A DNA stretch of 64,000 nt from an actinobacterium SCGC AAA278-O22 (GCA_000372185.1 AQUA01000006.1:1-64000), one strand, 5' to 3'. Positions 10,962 through 20,757 are shown, counted from the stretch's first letter. Notes: generated by a model from the sequence alone, not told the origin. Made by a program: numbers and translations.

Positions 10962-11939
10962 TTATTTTTTCGCCCGATGCTCCCGACGGGTACGCAACTG
11001 TTCAACAGGTCCGTTCGGGACAAACAACACTGTCAAAATCAGTAACGTACTTACCAAGAGACCCGGCAAGTTATTAGCAACGGACTCTGAACTCTCGAAT
11101 CGGCTGACGACCGTGTCGACGATTTCAGGTATCGCTACCAATGTCACTGCCCCAATCATTACGCCTCCGAGGGTAGTTACGCCAGACAGGACCGCGCCTG
11201 TCGCGAGCGAAAAAGAGAGGGCTAGTGGGAATGCACCGGGTGAGACCGTGCTGATCGTCATCGCCAAAAGGGCCCCCGCAAGGCCTGCTAAGCCTGCGCT
11301 GATGGTGAAAGCAAGGACCTTATTGCGACCGACATTGATACCCGCCAATTCAGCTGCAACATCATTACCCCGGACAGCTTTCCAACTTCTGCCATAACGA
11401 GAGTTCATAACATTTCGTAACCAATAAATAGCAATGAGGGCAGCAAGGGCTGCAATCCAGAAGTACCACTTGTACTGGCTGAAATTTTCTCCGAGTGAAG
11501 CAGGAGGTGCACCAATATCAAAGAGAAGACCTTGCTCGCCACCAAAGATTGAAAATTGATTTGCGATAGATGGAAGACCAATTGCAAGAGCAAGAGTTGT
11601 TCCAGCCAAATAAGGACCACTTAATCGAGCAGCAGCTATACCAAGGAGATAGCCACCGAGTGCTGCAGCAAGAACTGCAATACAGAATGTGAGCCACACT
11701 GGTGCGCCCCAGTGGTTACGTGCAAGCGCTGCGGCATATCCGCCGATTGCAAGGAGCGCTCCTTGACCCAGTGAGACTTGTCCTGAATAACCAGTGAGAA
11801 GAATGATGGATGCTATCGCGATGACATAAATCGCAACTGTTGCTCCCTGGAAGACTCGCAGCTCATCAACGCGGTTGCTAAGTATAAATAGGATTATTCC
11901 GAAGAGAGAAAAACCAGCGAGTGGATGTTTTTTAAGCAC
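10962..11939 (-). CDS. livM: Branched-chain amino acid-type ABC transporter permease LivM
   Basis: Inner-membrane permease, about 325 residues, with multiple hydrophobic helices and the LivM hallmarks LTGYSGQVSLGQGALLAIG and NDVAAELAGINV. I place the start at GTG 11939 because AAAGGCGG precedes it; a TTG at 11960 is in the same frame. Either start overlaps the end of livH (8 or 29 nt). It pairs with LivH to form the channel. Confidence 0.88.
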   Translation of the reverse strand: MLKKHPLAGFSLFGIILFILSNRVDELRVFQGATVAIYVIAIASIILLTGYSGQVSLGQGALLAIGGYAAALARNHWGAPVWLTFCIAVLAAALGGYLLGIAAARLSGPYLAGTTLALAIGLPSIANQFSIFGGEQGLLFDIGAPPASLGENFSQYKWYFWIAALAALIAIYWLRNVMNSRYGRSWKAVRGNDVAAELAGINVGRNKVLAFTISAGLAGLAGALLAMTISTVSPGAFPLALSFSLATGAVLSGVTTLGGVMIGAVTLVAIPEIVDTVVSRFESSESVANNLPGLLVSTLLILTVLFVPNGPVEQLRTRREHRAKK

Positions 11940-12840
11940 GACGACCCGCCTTTGTTCCAATAAATCCTTGCGGACGAATTAAAAGCACGAGCAGAAGGAG
12001 AGCAAATGCAACGACGAAGACAAAGGTACCGCTGATATAAATTTGAACACATGCAAGAACTAAACCAAGAACTACTGCGCCAAGAACTGCGCCAGGAAGT
12101 GATTCAAGTCCACCAATAACTGCAGCAATAAAACCAAAGGTGAGCAGGAGGCTGAATTCAAGAGAGTCAGGCGACACTGCCCCGGTTCCATTGACCGTTT
12201 GTAGCAAACCTGCAGCAGCACCTGCAGCACCTGCAATTGCCCATCCGATGGTGCGAATGGCCCCTACTCTGATTCCAGCTAATTGCGCGATCTCTGGCGA
12301 GTACGCAGATGCACGGAGTGAAAGGCCCAAACTTGTCTTCTGGAAGATAAATCCAAGAACAAGAACCATCGCAAGGACGGTAAGAAGTACAAGTAAGTTC
12401 ATAGGAGAAAGTGCAATCGTCTCTTGCCCCAACTTAAAGCCCACCTTGGATAGCGGTGGTTGAATCTGAATATCTTGATTTCCCCAGATAAAACCAATCA
12501 TTGCTCTGATTAATCCCAGAAGCCCCAGCGTTGCAATAATGGGAACAATTCCTGCAACTGGCCCAGAAGTGCTATGCCTGATCAATGTGCGAATCAATAA
12601 GATTTCAATCACGGCGCTAAAGAACGCGCCAAGAATCATTGCAAGTGGAAGTGCAATCCAAAAATTGCCAGTCTTCTGCACCAATTCAAAACCAATATAG
12701 GTTGAGAGCAGCGCCATTCCTGCTTGGGCAAAGTTAATGACTCGAGTGGATCGCCAGACTAAGACCATCGCAATCGCCATCAGCGCATAGATAGAGCCTG
12801 CACCAATTCCAATCAGAAGCATGTTGATAAATTGAGCCAT
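11932..12840 (-). CDS. livH: Branched-chain amino acid-type ABC transporter permease LivH
   Basis: A 302-residue integral membrane protein with the LivH pattern: GSIYALMAIAMVLVWRSTRVINFAQAG at the N-terminus (split over two helices), RASAYSPEIAQLAGI and GGLESLPGAVLGA. It pairs with LivM. The ATG at 12840 overlaps the livF stop by 1 nt. Confidence 0.9.
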   Translation of the reverse strand: MAQFINMLLIGIGAGSIYALMAIAMVLVWRSTRVINFAQAGMALLSTYIGFELVQKTGNFWIALPLAMILGAFFSAVIEILLIRTLIRHSTSGPVAGIVPIIATLGLLGLIRAMIGFIWGNQDIQIQPPLSKVGFKLGQETIALSPMNLLVLLTVLAMVLVLGFIFQKTSLGLSLRASAYSPEIAQLAGIRVGAIRTIGWAIAGAAGAAAGLLQTVNGTGAVSPDSLEFSLLLTFGFIAAVIGGLESLPGAVLGAVVLGLVLACVQIYISGTFVFVVAFALLLLVLLIRPQGFIGTKAGRRA

Positions 12841-13550
12841 CAGTACCCCAAATAAGCAGCGCGCACTGCTGGGTCGGCGATGAGATCTGCTGCGCTTCCT
12901 GACGTTGCTACAGACCCGAGATTTAAAACAACTGCTGTATCGGCAATTTTCAAAGCTCCCATTGCATTCTGTTCAACGAGAACAACGGTCAAATTCATCG
13001 AATCCACAATGCCGCGGATAGTCTGAAAGATTTGTTCGATGACCAGAGGTGCAAGTCCTAACGATGGTTCATCGAGTAAGAGAAGTTGAGGCTTTGACAT
13101 CACAGCACGCCCGATGGCAAGCATCTGACGTTCGCCGCCAGACAAGGTATCTGCGCGTTGGCTTAATCGCTCGCCAAGTCGTGGAAAGAGTTCTACTACT
13201 TGATTCTTTGTCTCTGCTGCTTCCTTCTTATTGCGTCGCCATAGCGCACCTAGATCAAGATTCTCTTCAACTGTCAGCTCTGCTACAACTGACTTTCCTT
13301 CAGAGACATGTGAAACACCATTGCGAACATGGCTTTCAGCTTTGCCCTGTAGCAAATTATGCTCGCCCCAATGTGCAGAACCTGCGGTCGCCTTGTTAAG
13401 ACCCGACAATGTGCGAAGCAGCGTGGACTTGCCTGCGCCATTGGCGCCAATGACTGCAGATAACTTTCCGGTTTCGACGGTAAATGAGACTCCACTAATT
13501 GCACGAATTGCACCGTGATCCACAACGAGATCTTTGACTACAAGGCTCAC
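12840..13550 (-). CDS. livF: ABC transporter ATP-binding protein LivF
   Basis: One of two ATPases energising the HAAT transporter. It has Walker A GANGAGKST, signature LSGGERQML, Walker B LLLLDEPSLGL and the switch His replaced by Gln in the LVEQN motif, as usual for LivF. A GGAG box 6-10 nt before GTG 13550 favours that codon as start (236 residues); the TTG at 13580 would give a longer protein running into livG. The livG stop ends 1 nt before this GTG. Confidence 0.92.
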   Translation of the reverse strand: MSLVVKDLVVDHGAIRAISGVSFTVETGKLSAVIGANGAGKSTLLRTLSGLNKATAGSAHWGEHNLLQGKAESHVRNGVSHVSEGKSVVAELTVEENLDLGALWRRNKKEAAETKNQVVELFPRLGERLSQRADTLSGGERQMLAIGRAVMSKPQLLLLDEPSLGLAPLVIEQIFQTIRGIVDSMNLTVVLVEQNAMGALKIADTAVVLNLGSVATSGSAADLIADPAVRAAYLGY

Positions 13551-13551
13551 C

Positions 13552-14316
13552 TTATGCTCCCGTTCCAAGATAGGCAGCAATTACCGCTGGATCACGACGC
13601 ACATCATCAGAAACACCACTTGAAATTACTTCACCAAAGTTGAGTACATAGAGGCGATCACAGACTGACATCACCACATCCATATGGTGTTCGACGATAA
13701 GAACTGACATATGTGAAGTGAGGTTACGAATGAAGCCATTCATCCATTCGATATCTTGGGGACCAAGTCCACCTGCTGGTTCATCAAGCATCAGAACTTG
13801 AGGTTCGCTCACCAGTGCGCGCGCAATCGCAACGCGCTTAGTATCGGGATAAGAAAGTGTGTTGGCGCGACGATTTGCTAGCGCTCCCGCATAAACGCGC
13901 TCGAGCGCAGTCATAGCGCGATCCATCAGCTCTGCTTCATCTTTTGTATTGCGACCAAAACTTGCCGAGATCAATCCGGTCTTTGCAAACTTCTGAGCAC
14001 CAATCATGACATTTTCTAGAACGGTCAGATCAGGAAAGAGTCCGACTCCTTGAAGTGTGCGCGCGATTCCAAGTTCAGCTAATTGATCGGTGCGAGGCCA
14101 TGAACGCTGCTTACCTTCAAATGAAAAAGTTCCGGAGTCTGGCGTAACGAGGCCGCAGATTGCGTTGAAGAGCGTTGTCTTTCCCGCGCCGTTAGGACCA
14201 ATTACTCCAACGACTTCATTGTGGTTAAGTTGAAGGTAAACATCATGCAATGCGCGTAGCCCACCGAAGGAGACTGAAACTCTTTCGGCTTGTAAGAGCG
14301 GCGTATTAGTAGACAT
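13552..14316 (-). CDS. livG: ABC transporter ATP-binding protein LivG
   Basis: Second ATPase of the transporter, 254 residues from ATG 14316. Walker A GPNGAGKTT, a LivG-type signature region degenerate to TLSYPDTKRVAIARAL, Walker B VLMLDEPAGGL and LIVEHHMDVVM. The canonical LSGGQ is replaced by LSYPD, which LivG proteins often show in modified form. A GTG at 14340 would extend it by 8 residues. The start overlaps the end of alr by 11 nt, so the transporter is physically tied to the acpS-alr transcript. Confidence 0.9.
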   Translation of the reverse strand: MSTNTPLLQAERVSVSFGGLRALHDVYLQLNHNEVVGVIGPNGAGKTTLFNAICGLVTPDSGTFSFEGKQRSWPRTDQLAELGIARTLQGVGLFPDLTVLENVMIGAQKFAKTGLISASFGRNTKDEAELMDRAMTALERVYAGALANRRANTLSYPDTKRVAIARALVSEPQVLMLDEPAGGLGPQDIEWMNGFIRNLTSHMSVLIVEHHMDVVMSVCDRLYVLNFGEVISSGVSDDVRRDPAVIAAYLGTGA

Positions 14317-15409
14317 GAGCTGAATAGATTCTAGGCACACGGGGCCCGATTCGTGTGACTATCTCGTAATTAATTGAGCCCGACGCAGCGCCCCAATCAT
14401 CTGCGGTGTATTCAGCATGTGATCCGTTACCAAAGATAACTACCCAGTCTCCTGACTTAGCCTTTGAAGCAGCACCTAAATCAACAACAAATTGATCCAT
14501 CGAGACACGGCCAATGATGGGAGATCTCTTTCCTGCACACCACACTCCAGCGCCATGAGCAATGCGCGGAATTCCATCTGCGTAACCCATGGCGATAACA
14601 CCGAGTTTGGTATCAGCACTTGTGCTTTCAGTTGCGCCATATCCCACTGGAGTATGTGCAGGGACATCTTTTACTAGATAGAGAGCAGCACGTACCTGCA
14701 TTGCAGGGCGCAGACCCAGAGATTGTGAGGTGCCCAAAGTATTCACATCGGGAGAAAGTCCATACATCGCAATTCCAGTACGGACCATGTCAAAGGCTGC
14801 AGCGTGATTTTTGAGAGTTGCTGCCGAGTTAGATAAATGGCGAATTGCATGGGTAAATCCGAAAGAGTGTAAACGTGCCACCATCTCGTTAAAGCGTGTG
14901 AGTTGTTCTTCATTCTGCTTCTCGCCAGGTTCATCAGCTCGTGCAAAGTGAGAGAAGATTCCTACAATCTCAATATTCTTAATATGTTCTGCATCAATCT
15001 GGTCCCACTCACTGAGAAATCCCCCGCGAGTCATTCCGGTATCAACTTCCAGATGCACTTTGGCCTTCTTATTCGTTGATGCATCAGAGATCTCTTTCAA
15101 GGCAGCAAGAGATGCCGCTGCCAATTCAATATCGAGTTCGATAGCTCTCTTAAAATCAGAGCCAGGTTGAACAAGCCAGGCCAGAATCGGTGCATCAATA
15201 CCTGCCTCGCGAAGCGCTATCGCTTCTTCGAGAAGTGCAACACCTAAATAATCTGCCCCTGCTGATAGCGCAGCTTGCGCAACTGGAACGAGTCCGTGGC
15301 CATAGGCATCTGCCTTGACGACTGCAAGCAACTTGGTTCCGGCAGTCTTTTTCAACAGCTGCACATTGTGCTTAATAGCGCTGAGATCAACGATTGCTTC
15401 TGCTCTCAT
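14306..15409 (-). CDS. alr: Alanine racemase
   Basis: PLP enzyme converting L-alanine to D-alanine for peptidoglycan. 367 residues. The PLP lysine is Lys32 in VVKADAYGHG. The C-terminal beta-domain contributes a Tyr in VGYGATES and the MDQFVVDLG segment. A 4-nt overlap (ATGA) with acpS. In many actinobacteria alr leads directly into tsaE; here livG follows. Confidence 0.96.
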   Translation of the reverse strand: MRAEAIVDLSAIKHNVQLLKKTAGTKLLAVVKADAYGHGLVPVAQAALSAGADYLGVALLEEAIALREAGIDAPILAWLVQPGSDFKRAIELDIELAAASLAALKEISDASTNKKAKVHLEVDTGMTRGGFLSEWDQIDAEHIKNIEIVGIFSHFARADEPGEKQNEEQLTRFNEMVARLHSFGFTHAIRHLSNSAATLKNHAAAFDMVRTGIAMYGLSPDVNTLGTSQSLGLRPAMQVRAALYLVKDVPAHTPVGYGATESTSADTKLGVIAMGYADGIPRIAHGAGVWCAGKRSPIIGRVSMDQFVVDLGAASKAKSGDWVVIFGNGSHAEYTADDWGAASGSINYEIVTRIGPRVPRIYSAHVY

Positions 15410-15747
15410 CGTTCAACCACCACCATGGCAGATGCGATTCCTGCATCGTGAGAAAGTGAGAGGTGAACCTGTGCTCCATCTACTAAATCGGCAATCTCGC
15501 CACGAAAGAGAAATTCCGGTTTTCCATTGGGTTGATTGATCACTTCGGCATCATGCCAATGAAGACCATGACTTGGACTGAGCGCCTTGTAGAGCGCTTC
15601 TTTCGCCGCAAATCGGGCAGCAAGTGATTGTGATGTCTGAAGTCGTTCAGATTCTGTAAAGAGTTTCTCGCGAAGTCCTGGTGTACGTTCGAGAGATTCG
15701 AGGAATTGAGCAATATCCACGACATCGATGCCGATTCCATCAATCAT
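15406..15747 (-). CDS. acpS: Holo-[acyl-carrier-protein] synthase
   Basis: Transfers 4'-phosphopantetheine from CoA to apo-ACP. 113 residues with the metal/CoA motifs GIGIDVVDI (Asp8) and RFAAKEALYKAL (Glu50). Start ATG 15747; 20 nt downstream of the PAP2 gene and coupled to alr by ATGA. Confidence 0.95.
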   Translation of the reverse strand: MIDGIGIDVVDIAQFLESLERTPGLREKLFTESERLQTSQSLAARFAAKEALYKALSPSHGLHWHDAEVINQPNGKPEFLFRGEIADLVDGAQVHLSLSHDAGIASAMVVVER

Positions 15748-15767
15748 GGTCGGAAGTCTATAAGTGG

Positions 15768-16436
15768 TTAGTGGAGTTGGCTATCAGATGGAAAGAAGCG
15801 ATCAATCGCGATAATCAGAACTAAGAGAGCTGAACCTAAAAGTAAGCCACCAAAAAGGTCTGAGAACCAATGTGTATTTCGAATGAGGGAGACCGCACAG
15901 ACTGTCAGCGCCAGAACGCCTACTGCCGCACTCGCAAGACGACCTCGATATCTATCGACATGTGCATACCTGTAAATCAGATAAGCAATAACTCCCCAAA
16001 TTAAAATTGCATTAGATGCATGTCCGCTGGGATAAGACATTCCGCCTGCATGCAAAATATCCAGACCCATTCGTGGCTTAGTGCGACCGAGTGCATATTT
16101 GAATGCACCAACAACTGCATTGAGAGCAATAAATGCCAGAAGTCCAAGATTTATTGGTCGCCACGTTTTAAATCGAATTGCAATGTAAGAGCCAACAATG
16201 ATGAGTGCAATACCCGAGACACTGCGCAGCCCCAAATCGTCGAGACGACGAATTAGGAAATAAGAGAACCCATGAAATTTAGGGTGATGCCAATTATTGA
16301 GTTCACGATCGATTCGTACCAAGAATCCATCGGTCAGAACTATGTAAGTGACAAAGAGATATCCCGCAAAGAGCCAAGCTGACCAATTGAGCGCACGACG
16401 CATCTGCGCTTTACGCAGATCAGGATACGTGCTCAT
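15768..16436 (-). CDS. PAP2-family membrane phosphatase
   Basis: A 222-residue protein with about six hydrophobic segments. Acid-phosphatase motifs: KYALGRTKP (Lys113; the normally conserved Arg of K-x6-R-P is Lys120), YPSGH (136-139, catalytic His139), and NTHWFSD (nucleophile His189, Asp193). The Arg of the third motif is three residues before His189 instead of six, so two motif Arg positions are unusual. Likely acts on lipid phosphates such as undecaprenyl- or phosphatidyl-phosphates at the membrane; substrate unknown. It lies 2 nt after glmS, so an envelope role is plausible. Confidence 0.82.
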   Translation of the reverse strand: MSTYPDLRKAQMRRALNWSAWLFAGYLFVTYIVLTDGFLVRIDRELNNWHHPKFHGFSYFLIRRLDDLGLRSVSGIALIIVGSYIAIRFKTWRPINLGLLAFIALNAVVGAFKYALGRTKPRMGLDILHAGGMSYPSGHASNAILIWGVIAYLIYRYAHVDRYRGRLASAAVGVLALTVCAVSLIRNTHWFSDLFGGLLLGSALLVLIIAIDRFFPSDSQLH

Positions 16437-16438
16437 AT

Positions 16439-18277
16439 TTATTCGACAGTGACTGATTTAGCCAAATTACGAGGCTGATCCACATCAGTACCGCGCGCAA
16501 CTGCAATTTCATAGGCAAATACTTGCAGTGGAACTGTCGCAAGAACAGGTTGGAAGAGAGGTGAAGCAACGGGGATACGAATGATGTGTTCTGCGCCAAT
16601 GACTTCAGCGCCTTCAGGTGCGATTACAACTACACGTGCACCTCGTGCCTTGACCTCTTGGATATTGCTCAACATTTTTTCATCAAGGGCATGCTCATCA
16701 GCGGGAGGAAGGATTGCAATCACCGCAGTTCCTTCTTCAATGAGAGCGATGGGGCCATGCTTAAGTTCGCCACCTGCAAAACCTTCAGCGTGAATATAGG
16801 CGAGCTCTTTTAATTTGAGAGCACCTTCAAGTGCAACTGGATATTCGATGCCACGGCCCAAGAAAAGTACGGTGTCGTTCTTTACAAATTTACGTGTGAG
16901 TTCGCGAAGTGGTTCAATGGTTTCGAGTATTTGTTCGACCTTACCCGGTAGCTCGAGCATCTCGTAGTAGTGGTTCCGTACTTCACTGTCGGTGAGTGTG
17001 CCGCGCACCTGTGCCAATTTGAGACCAATGAGATAAACGGCGACTATTTGAGTAAGGAATGCTTTTGTCGAAGCCACTGCAATCTCAGGGCCGGCATGTG
17101 TGTATAGAACAGCATCGGACTCACGTGGAATTGTTGAAGAGTTGGTATTGCACACTGCTAAAACTCGAGCGCCTGCAGCCTTTGCATGGCGTACGGCCAT
17201 GAGTAGATCCATTGTTTCACCTGATTGAGAGATAGCGATTACAAGAGAATCTTTATTAACAATCGGATCGCGATAGCGATATTCCGATGCAATCTCAACA
17301 TCGACAGGAACCTTTGCCCATTTTTCGATTGCATATTTAGCGACCATTCCTGCGTGATAGGCAGTACCGCAGGCAATGACTGAGATGCGGTTTATCTTCT
17401 TAATTTCATCATCGCTCAAATGAAGTTCGTCGAGCTGAACTTGATTGTTATCGCTTAAGCGACCAATCAAAGTATCTGCAATCGCCTTCGGTTGATCAAA
17501 GATTTCTTTCAACATGAAGTGTGCGAAGCCACCTTTTTGTGCAGCCGCTGCATCCCACGTAATTTCATACTCTTTGAGCGGAAGTGCCTTACCTTCAAGG
17601 TCGCAGATTGCAATGCCATCTGGATTAATGGTGACTACTTGATCTTGGCCAAGTTCTACAGCGCGCTTGGTGAAATCGATAAATGCGGCAACATCTGAAG
17701 CAAGGAAGTTTTCACCATCACCAAGCCCTGCAACCAGTGGTGAATTACGGCGCACTCCCACAATTGTTTGTGGGGCATCCGCATGGATAGCAAGAAGTGT
17801 GAAGGAGCCGCGCAGGCGCTTTACCGCAGCTCGCATCGCAGCGGTGAGATCGCCGTTATGTTCCTTGCGAAGTTCAGAAAGTAGATGCGCGACAGATTCT
17901 GTATCGGTCTCGGATTTAAAGGTATGTCCACGTTTTTCAAGTTCTGCTTTAAGTTCAGCATAATTTTCAATAATGCCGTTGTGAATTACTGCGAGCTTGC
18001 CTTCGTTATCAAGATGGGGATGAGCATTGCGATCTGTCGGGCCACCGTGTGTTGCCCAACGAGTGTGGCCAATTCCAGAGTGAACAGTGGGAAGGTTGGC
18101 AGGAAGTGCGCCTTCGAGATTTGCTAACTTGCCAGCCCGCTTTTCAACGAAGAGTGAAGTGCCTGTGCCGAGTGCAATACCGGCAGAGTCATAACCGCGA
18201 TATTCGAGGCGACGTAGACCTTCAACGATGGGAGTGAATGCAGATTGTGGTCCTGTGTAACCCACGATTCCGCACAC
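16439..18277 (-). CDS. glmS: Glutamine--fructose-6-phosphate aminotransferase
   Basis: Makes glucosamine-6-phosphate for peptidoglycan. 612 residues: class II glutaminase with Cys2 (MCGIVGYTG), GHTRWATHG, then two SIS domains (SQSGETMDLL; GRGIEYPVALEGALKLKE) and the C-terminal KSVTVE. The start is GTG 18277, fixed by the need to expose Cys2 after Met removal. 3 nt after glmM. No glmS ribozyme space exists in the 3-nt gap. Confidence 0.98.
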   Translation of the reverse strand: MCGIVGYTGPQSAFTPIVEGLRRLEYRGYDSAGIALGTGTSLFVEKRAGKLANLEGALPANLPTVHSGIGHTRWATHGGPTDRNAHPHLDNEGKLAVIHNGIIENYAELKAELEKRGHTFKSETDTESVAHLLSELRKEHNGDLTAAMRAAVKRLRGSFTLLAIHADAPQTIVGVRRNSPLVAGLGDGENFLASDVAAFIDFTKRAVELGQDQVVTINPDGIAICDLEGKALPLKEYEITWDAAAAQKGGFAHFMLKEIFDQPKAIADTLIGRLSDNNQVQLDELHLSDDEIKKINRISVIACGTAYHAGMVAKYAIEKWAKVPVDVEIASEYRYRDPIVNKDSLVIAISQSGETMDLLMAVRHAKAAGARVLAVCNTNSSTIPRESDAVLYTHAGPEIAVASTKAFLTQIVAVYLIGLKLAQVRGTLTDSEVRNHYYEMLELPGKVEQILETIEPLRELTRKFVKNDTVLFLGRGIEYPVALEGALKLKELAYIHAEGFAGGELKHGPIALIEEGTAVIAILPPADEHALDEKMLSNIQEVKARGARVVVIAPEGAEVIGAEHIIRIPVASPLFQPVLATVPLQVFAYEIAVARGTDVDQPRNLAKSVTVE

Positions 18278-18280
18278 GAA

Positions 18281-19627
18281 TTAGTTCCCCAGTTCTGCCT
18301 TAACGGTTGCAGCGAGTGATGCTGCTATTTCTTGTGCAAGGTTATCACTCGAGGCTTCGACCATCACTCTAATGAGTGGTTCAGTGCCTGAAGCACGCAA
18401 TAACACGCGACCCTCGGAGCCAAGTGTTGATTCAGCCTGTGCAACTGCATCGGCAATTGCCTGAGATGACGAGAGCTTCTCTTTTGCAACATTAGGAACG
18501 TTGATCAATACTTGAGGAAAACGCTTCATAGTTGAAGCAAGATCTGCAAGTGATTTCTTGGTGCGAACAACTTCTTGCGCTAACTGCAGAGCAGTAAGAA
18601 TGCCATCACCAGTATTTGCGAATTCGCGCATAATGAGGTGGCCTGATTGTTCGCCACCCAAGGAGAAATCTCCCTCGAGCATCTTCTCAAGAACATATCG
18701 ATCGCCCACTGCAGTTGTGATGACATCTATGCCGGCTTCTTTCATGGCGTGCATAAAGCCAAGGTTGCTCATGACAGTTCCAACGATTGTGTTGGAGTTA
18801 AGGGCGCCACGTTCTTTAAAGCCACGCCCCAAAATCGTCATGATTGCATCACCATCGATGACATTGCCCTGAGCATCAACTGCCAGGCACCGATCTGCAT
18901 CGCCATCGTGAGCGATACCGAAATCTGCACCTTCTTTAACTACACGTGCCTGTAAATTTTCTAAGTGTGTCGATCCGCAGTTATCGTTGATATTCCAGCC
19001 ATCAGGTGCGTGATGGATCGCAACAACTGTAGCGCCGGCCTTTTGATAAGCAAGTGGGCCAACAACAGATGAGGCGCCATTTGCACAATCAACAACAATC
19101 TTGAGTCCAGCAAGTGGAGTTGATACTGATGCGAGCAAGTGGCTTACATATCGCTCACTTGCTGTTTCATCAAAGGTAATGCGGCCAACGTCGCGGCCTG
19201 TGGGACGTGTCCATGGTTCGCCCATGCGCTTTTCAATAGCAGCTTCGATTGCATCGTCGAGCTTTCCACCACCACGAGAGAACAACTTGATTCCGTTATC
19301 AGGCATCGGATTATGAGACGCTGAAATCATGACACCGAGGTCGGCACCTGATTCACCAACAAGATAAGCAATTGCAGGAGTAGGTAGAACACCGACGCGA
19401 TAGACATCGATTCCAGCACTTGCAAGTCCTGCAGAAACAGCTGCTTCTAGGAATTCACCTGATGCACGAGAATCTTGGCCGATAATCGCTCGTGGGCGCT
19501 TACCCTTATTAGATGATGACTCAACGAGGATATGAGCTGCAGCTACTGCAACATCGACCGCGATTTCAGCTGTGAGATTTTCGCTATTGGCTAAAGCACG
19601 AATCCCGTCTGTTCCAAAGAGAGTCAT
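18281..19627 (-). CDS. glmM: Phosphoglucosamine mutase
   Basis: Converts glucosamine-6-P to glucosamine-1-P, the step after GlmS. 448 residues from ATG 19627, which has AAAGGAG 6 nt upstream (a TTG one codon earlier is less likely). FGTDGIRA start, phosphoserine loop ISASHNP (active Ser104), metal loop DGDADR, sugar loop GGEQSGH and phosphate loop RASGTEPLIRVM. Transcribed glmM-glmS-PAP2, after rpsI. Confidence 0.97.
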   Translation of the reverse strand: MTLFGTDGIRALANSENLTAEIAVDVAVAAAHILVESSSNKGKRPRAIIGQDSRASGEFLEAAVSAGLASAGIDVYRVGVLPTPAIAYLVGESGADLGVMISASHNPMPDNGIKLFSRGGGKLDDAIEAAIEKRMGEPWTRPTGRDVGRITFDETASERYVSHLLASVSTPLAGLKIVVDCANGASSVVGPLAYQKAGATVVAIHHAPDGWNINDNCGSTHLENLQARVVKEGADFGIAHDGDADRCLAVDAQGNVIDGDAIMTILGRGFKERGALNSNTIVGTVMSNLGFMHAMKEAGIDVITTAVGDRYVLEKMLEGDFSLGGEQSGHLIMREFANTGDGILTALQLAQEVVRTKKSLADLASTMKRFPQVLINVPNVAKEKLSSSQAIADAVAQAESTLGSEGRVLLRASGTEPLIRVMVEASSDNLAQEIAASLAATVKAELGN

Positions 19628-19669
19628 CAAAAACTCCTTTGCAACAAACGGGATATCGAGATAAAAATA

Positions 19670-20158
19670 TTAACGCTTTGAGTACTGTGAACGCTTACGC
19701 GCCTTCTTAAGGCCGTACTTCTTACGTTCAATAACACGTGCATCGCGCTTGAGGAAGCCAGCCTTCTTAAGCGCTGGACGGTTTGCCTCAACATCAATCT
19801 CATTGAGTGAGCGAGCAACGCCGAGACGAAGTGCGCCAGCCTGACCTGAAACTCCACCACCGTTGATACGTGCAAATACATCGTATGTATTTTCAGCACC
19901 TACTGTGCGGAATGGTTCAGAGACAAGCTGCTGGTGAACCTTATTTGGGAAATATGCTTCAAGAGTCTTGCCGTTAACAACCCAACGACCTGTACCTGGC
20001 ACGAGACGAACACGAGCAACTGCTTCCTTGCGGCGACCTGTTCCAGCACCTGGTGCTGTGATTGCCTTACGGTTTGTTGCAGGTGCAGGAGTTGAAGAAG
20101 AGTAAGAAGTAGGTGTATCTGAATCGAGTTCTAGCTCGTTGAAAGTTGTATCTGACAT
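19670..20158 (-). CDS. rpsI: 30S ribosomal protein S9
   Basis: Small-subunit protein whose C-terminal tail (KRSQYSKR, ending in the conserved Lys-Arg) reaches the P-site tRNA. 162 residues; the first 30 or so (acidic, then Ser/Thr/Pro-rich) are an actinobacterial-style extension before the core that starts near [16 protein letters not shown]. Second gene of rplM-rpsI, 13 nt after rplM. Confidence 0.98.
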   Translation of the reverse strand: MSDTTFNELELDSDTPTSYSSSTPAPATNRKAITAPGAGTGRRKEAVARVRLVPGTGRWVVNGKTLEAYFPNKVHQQLVSEPFRTVGAENTYDVFARINGGGVSGQAGALRLGVARSLNEIDVEANRPALKKAGFLKRDARVIERKKYGLKKARKRSQYSKR

Positions 20159-20171
20159 ATTTACTTATCCC

Positions 20172-20624
20172 TTACTTAACTTCTTGAGAAACTTGGTTGA
20201 ATACATATGGCGTTGGAGCTTGAGCACCGTGTGGATGCTCTGGACCTGCATAAATCTTGAGCTTTGATGCAACCTGTGCGCCGAGACGGTTCTTAGGAAG
20301 CATTCCCTTGATCGCCTTTTCTACAGCGCGTGTTGGGTGCTTTTCGATGAGTTCGCCGTAGACAGTTGATGTAAGTCCGCCTGGAAAACCTGAGTGGTGG
20401 TGTGCAAACTTTGTTGTCGCCTTAGTTCCTGAGAGAGCGACCTTCTCTGCATTGATGATGATGACGAAGTCACCCATATCCATGTGTGGGGCAAATGTCG
20501 CCTTATGCTTTCCACGAAGAAGAATTGCAGCATGAGTTGCAAGGCGACCGAGCACGACATCTTGTGCATCGATGACGTGCCACTTACGGACGACGTCGCC
20601 TTCCTTGGGGCTATATGTACGCAT
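20172..20624 (-). CDS. rplM: 50S ribosomal protein L13
   Basis: Early-assembly 23S-binding protein, 150 residues. Motifs [26 protein letters not shown] and [10 protein letters not shown]. First gene of the rplM-rpsI unit. A spacer of 133 nt to truA holds a candidate promoter and two small hairpins. Confidence 0.98.
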   Translation of the reverse strand: MRTYSPKEGDVVRKWHVIDAQDVVLGRLATHAAILLRGKHKATFAPHMDMGDFVIIINAEKVALSGTKATTKFAHHHSGFPGGLTSTVYGELIEKHPTRAVEKAIKGMLPKNRLGAQVASKLKIYAGPEHPHGAQAPTPYVFNQVSQEVK

Positions 20625-20694
20625 GCTTTATTACCTTCTTCTTTTTCAGTTGAGCTTGGACTTGCTTGCAGCGCCTCGCTGGCGCAGGGGTCCT

Positions 20695-20724
20695 ACTTTA
20701 CCCGCCTTGCTGGGCGCGAGCCAA
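20695..20724 (-). promoter_or_regulatory. Candidate promoter for rplM-rpsI
   Basis: On the minus strand TTGGCT (20724-20719), an 18-bp spacer, then TAAAGT (20700-20695), 71 nt before the rplM start. Downstream in the leader a GCGCC/GGCGC hairpin (20671-20685) could be a leader structure. By-eye call. Confidence 0.35.
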
Positions 20725-20757
20725 ATCGGCTAACTCCCTTGAAAAATGACACAAAAG

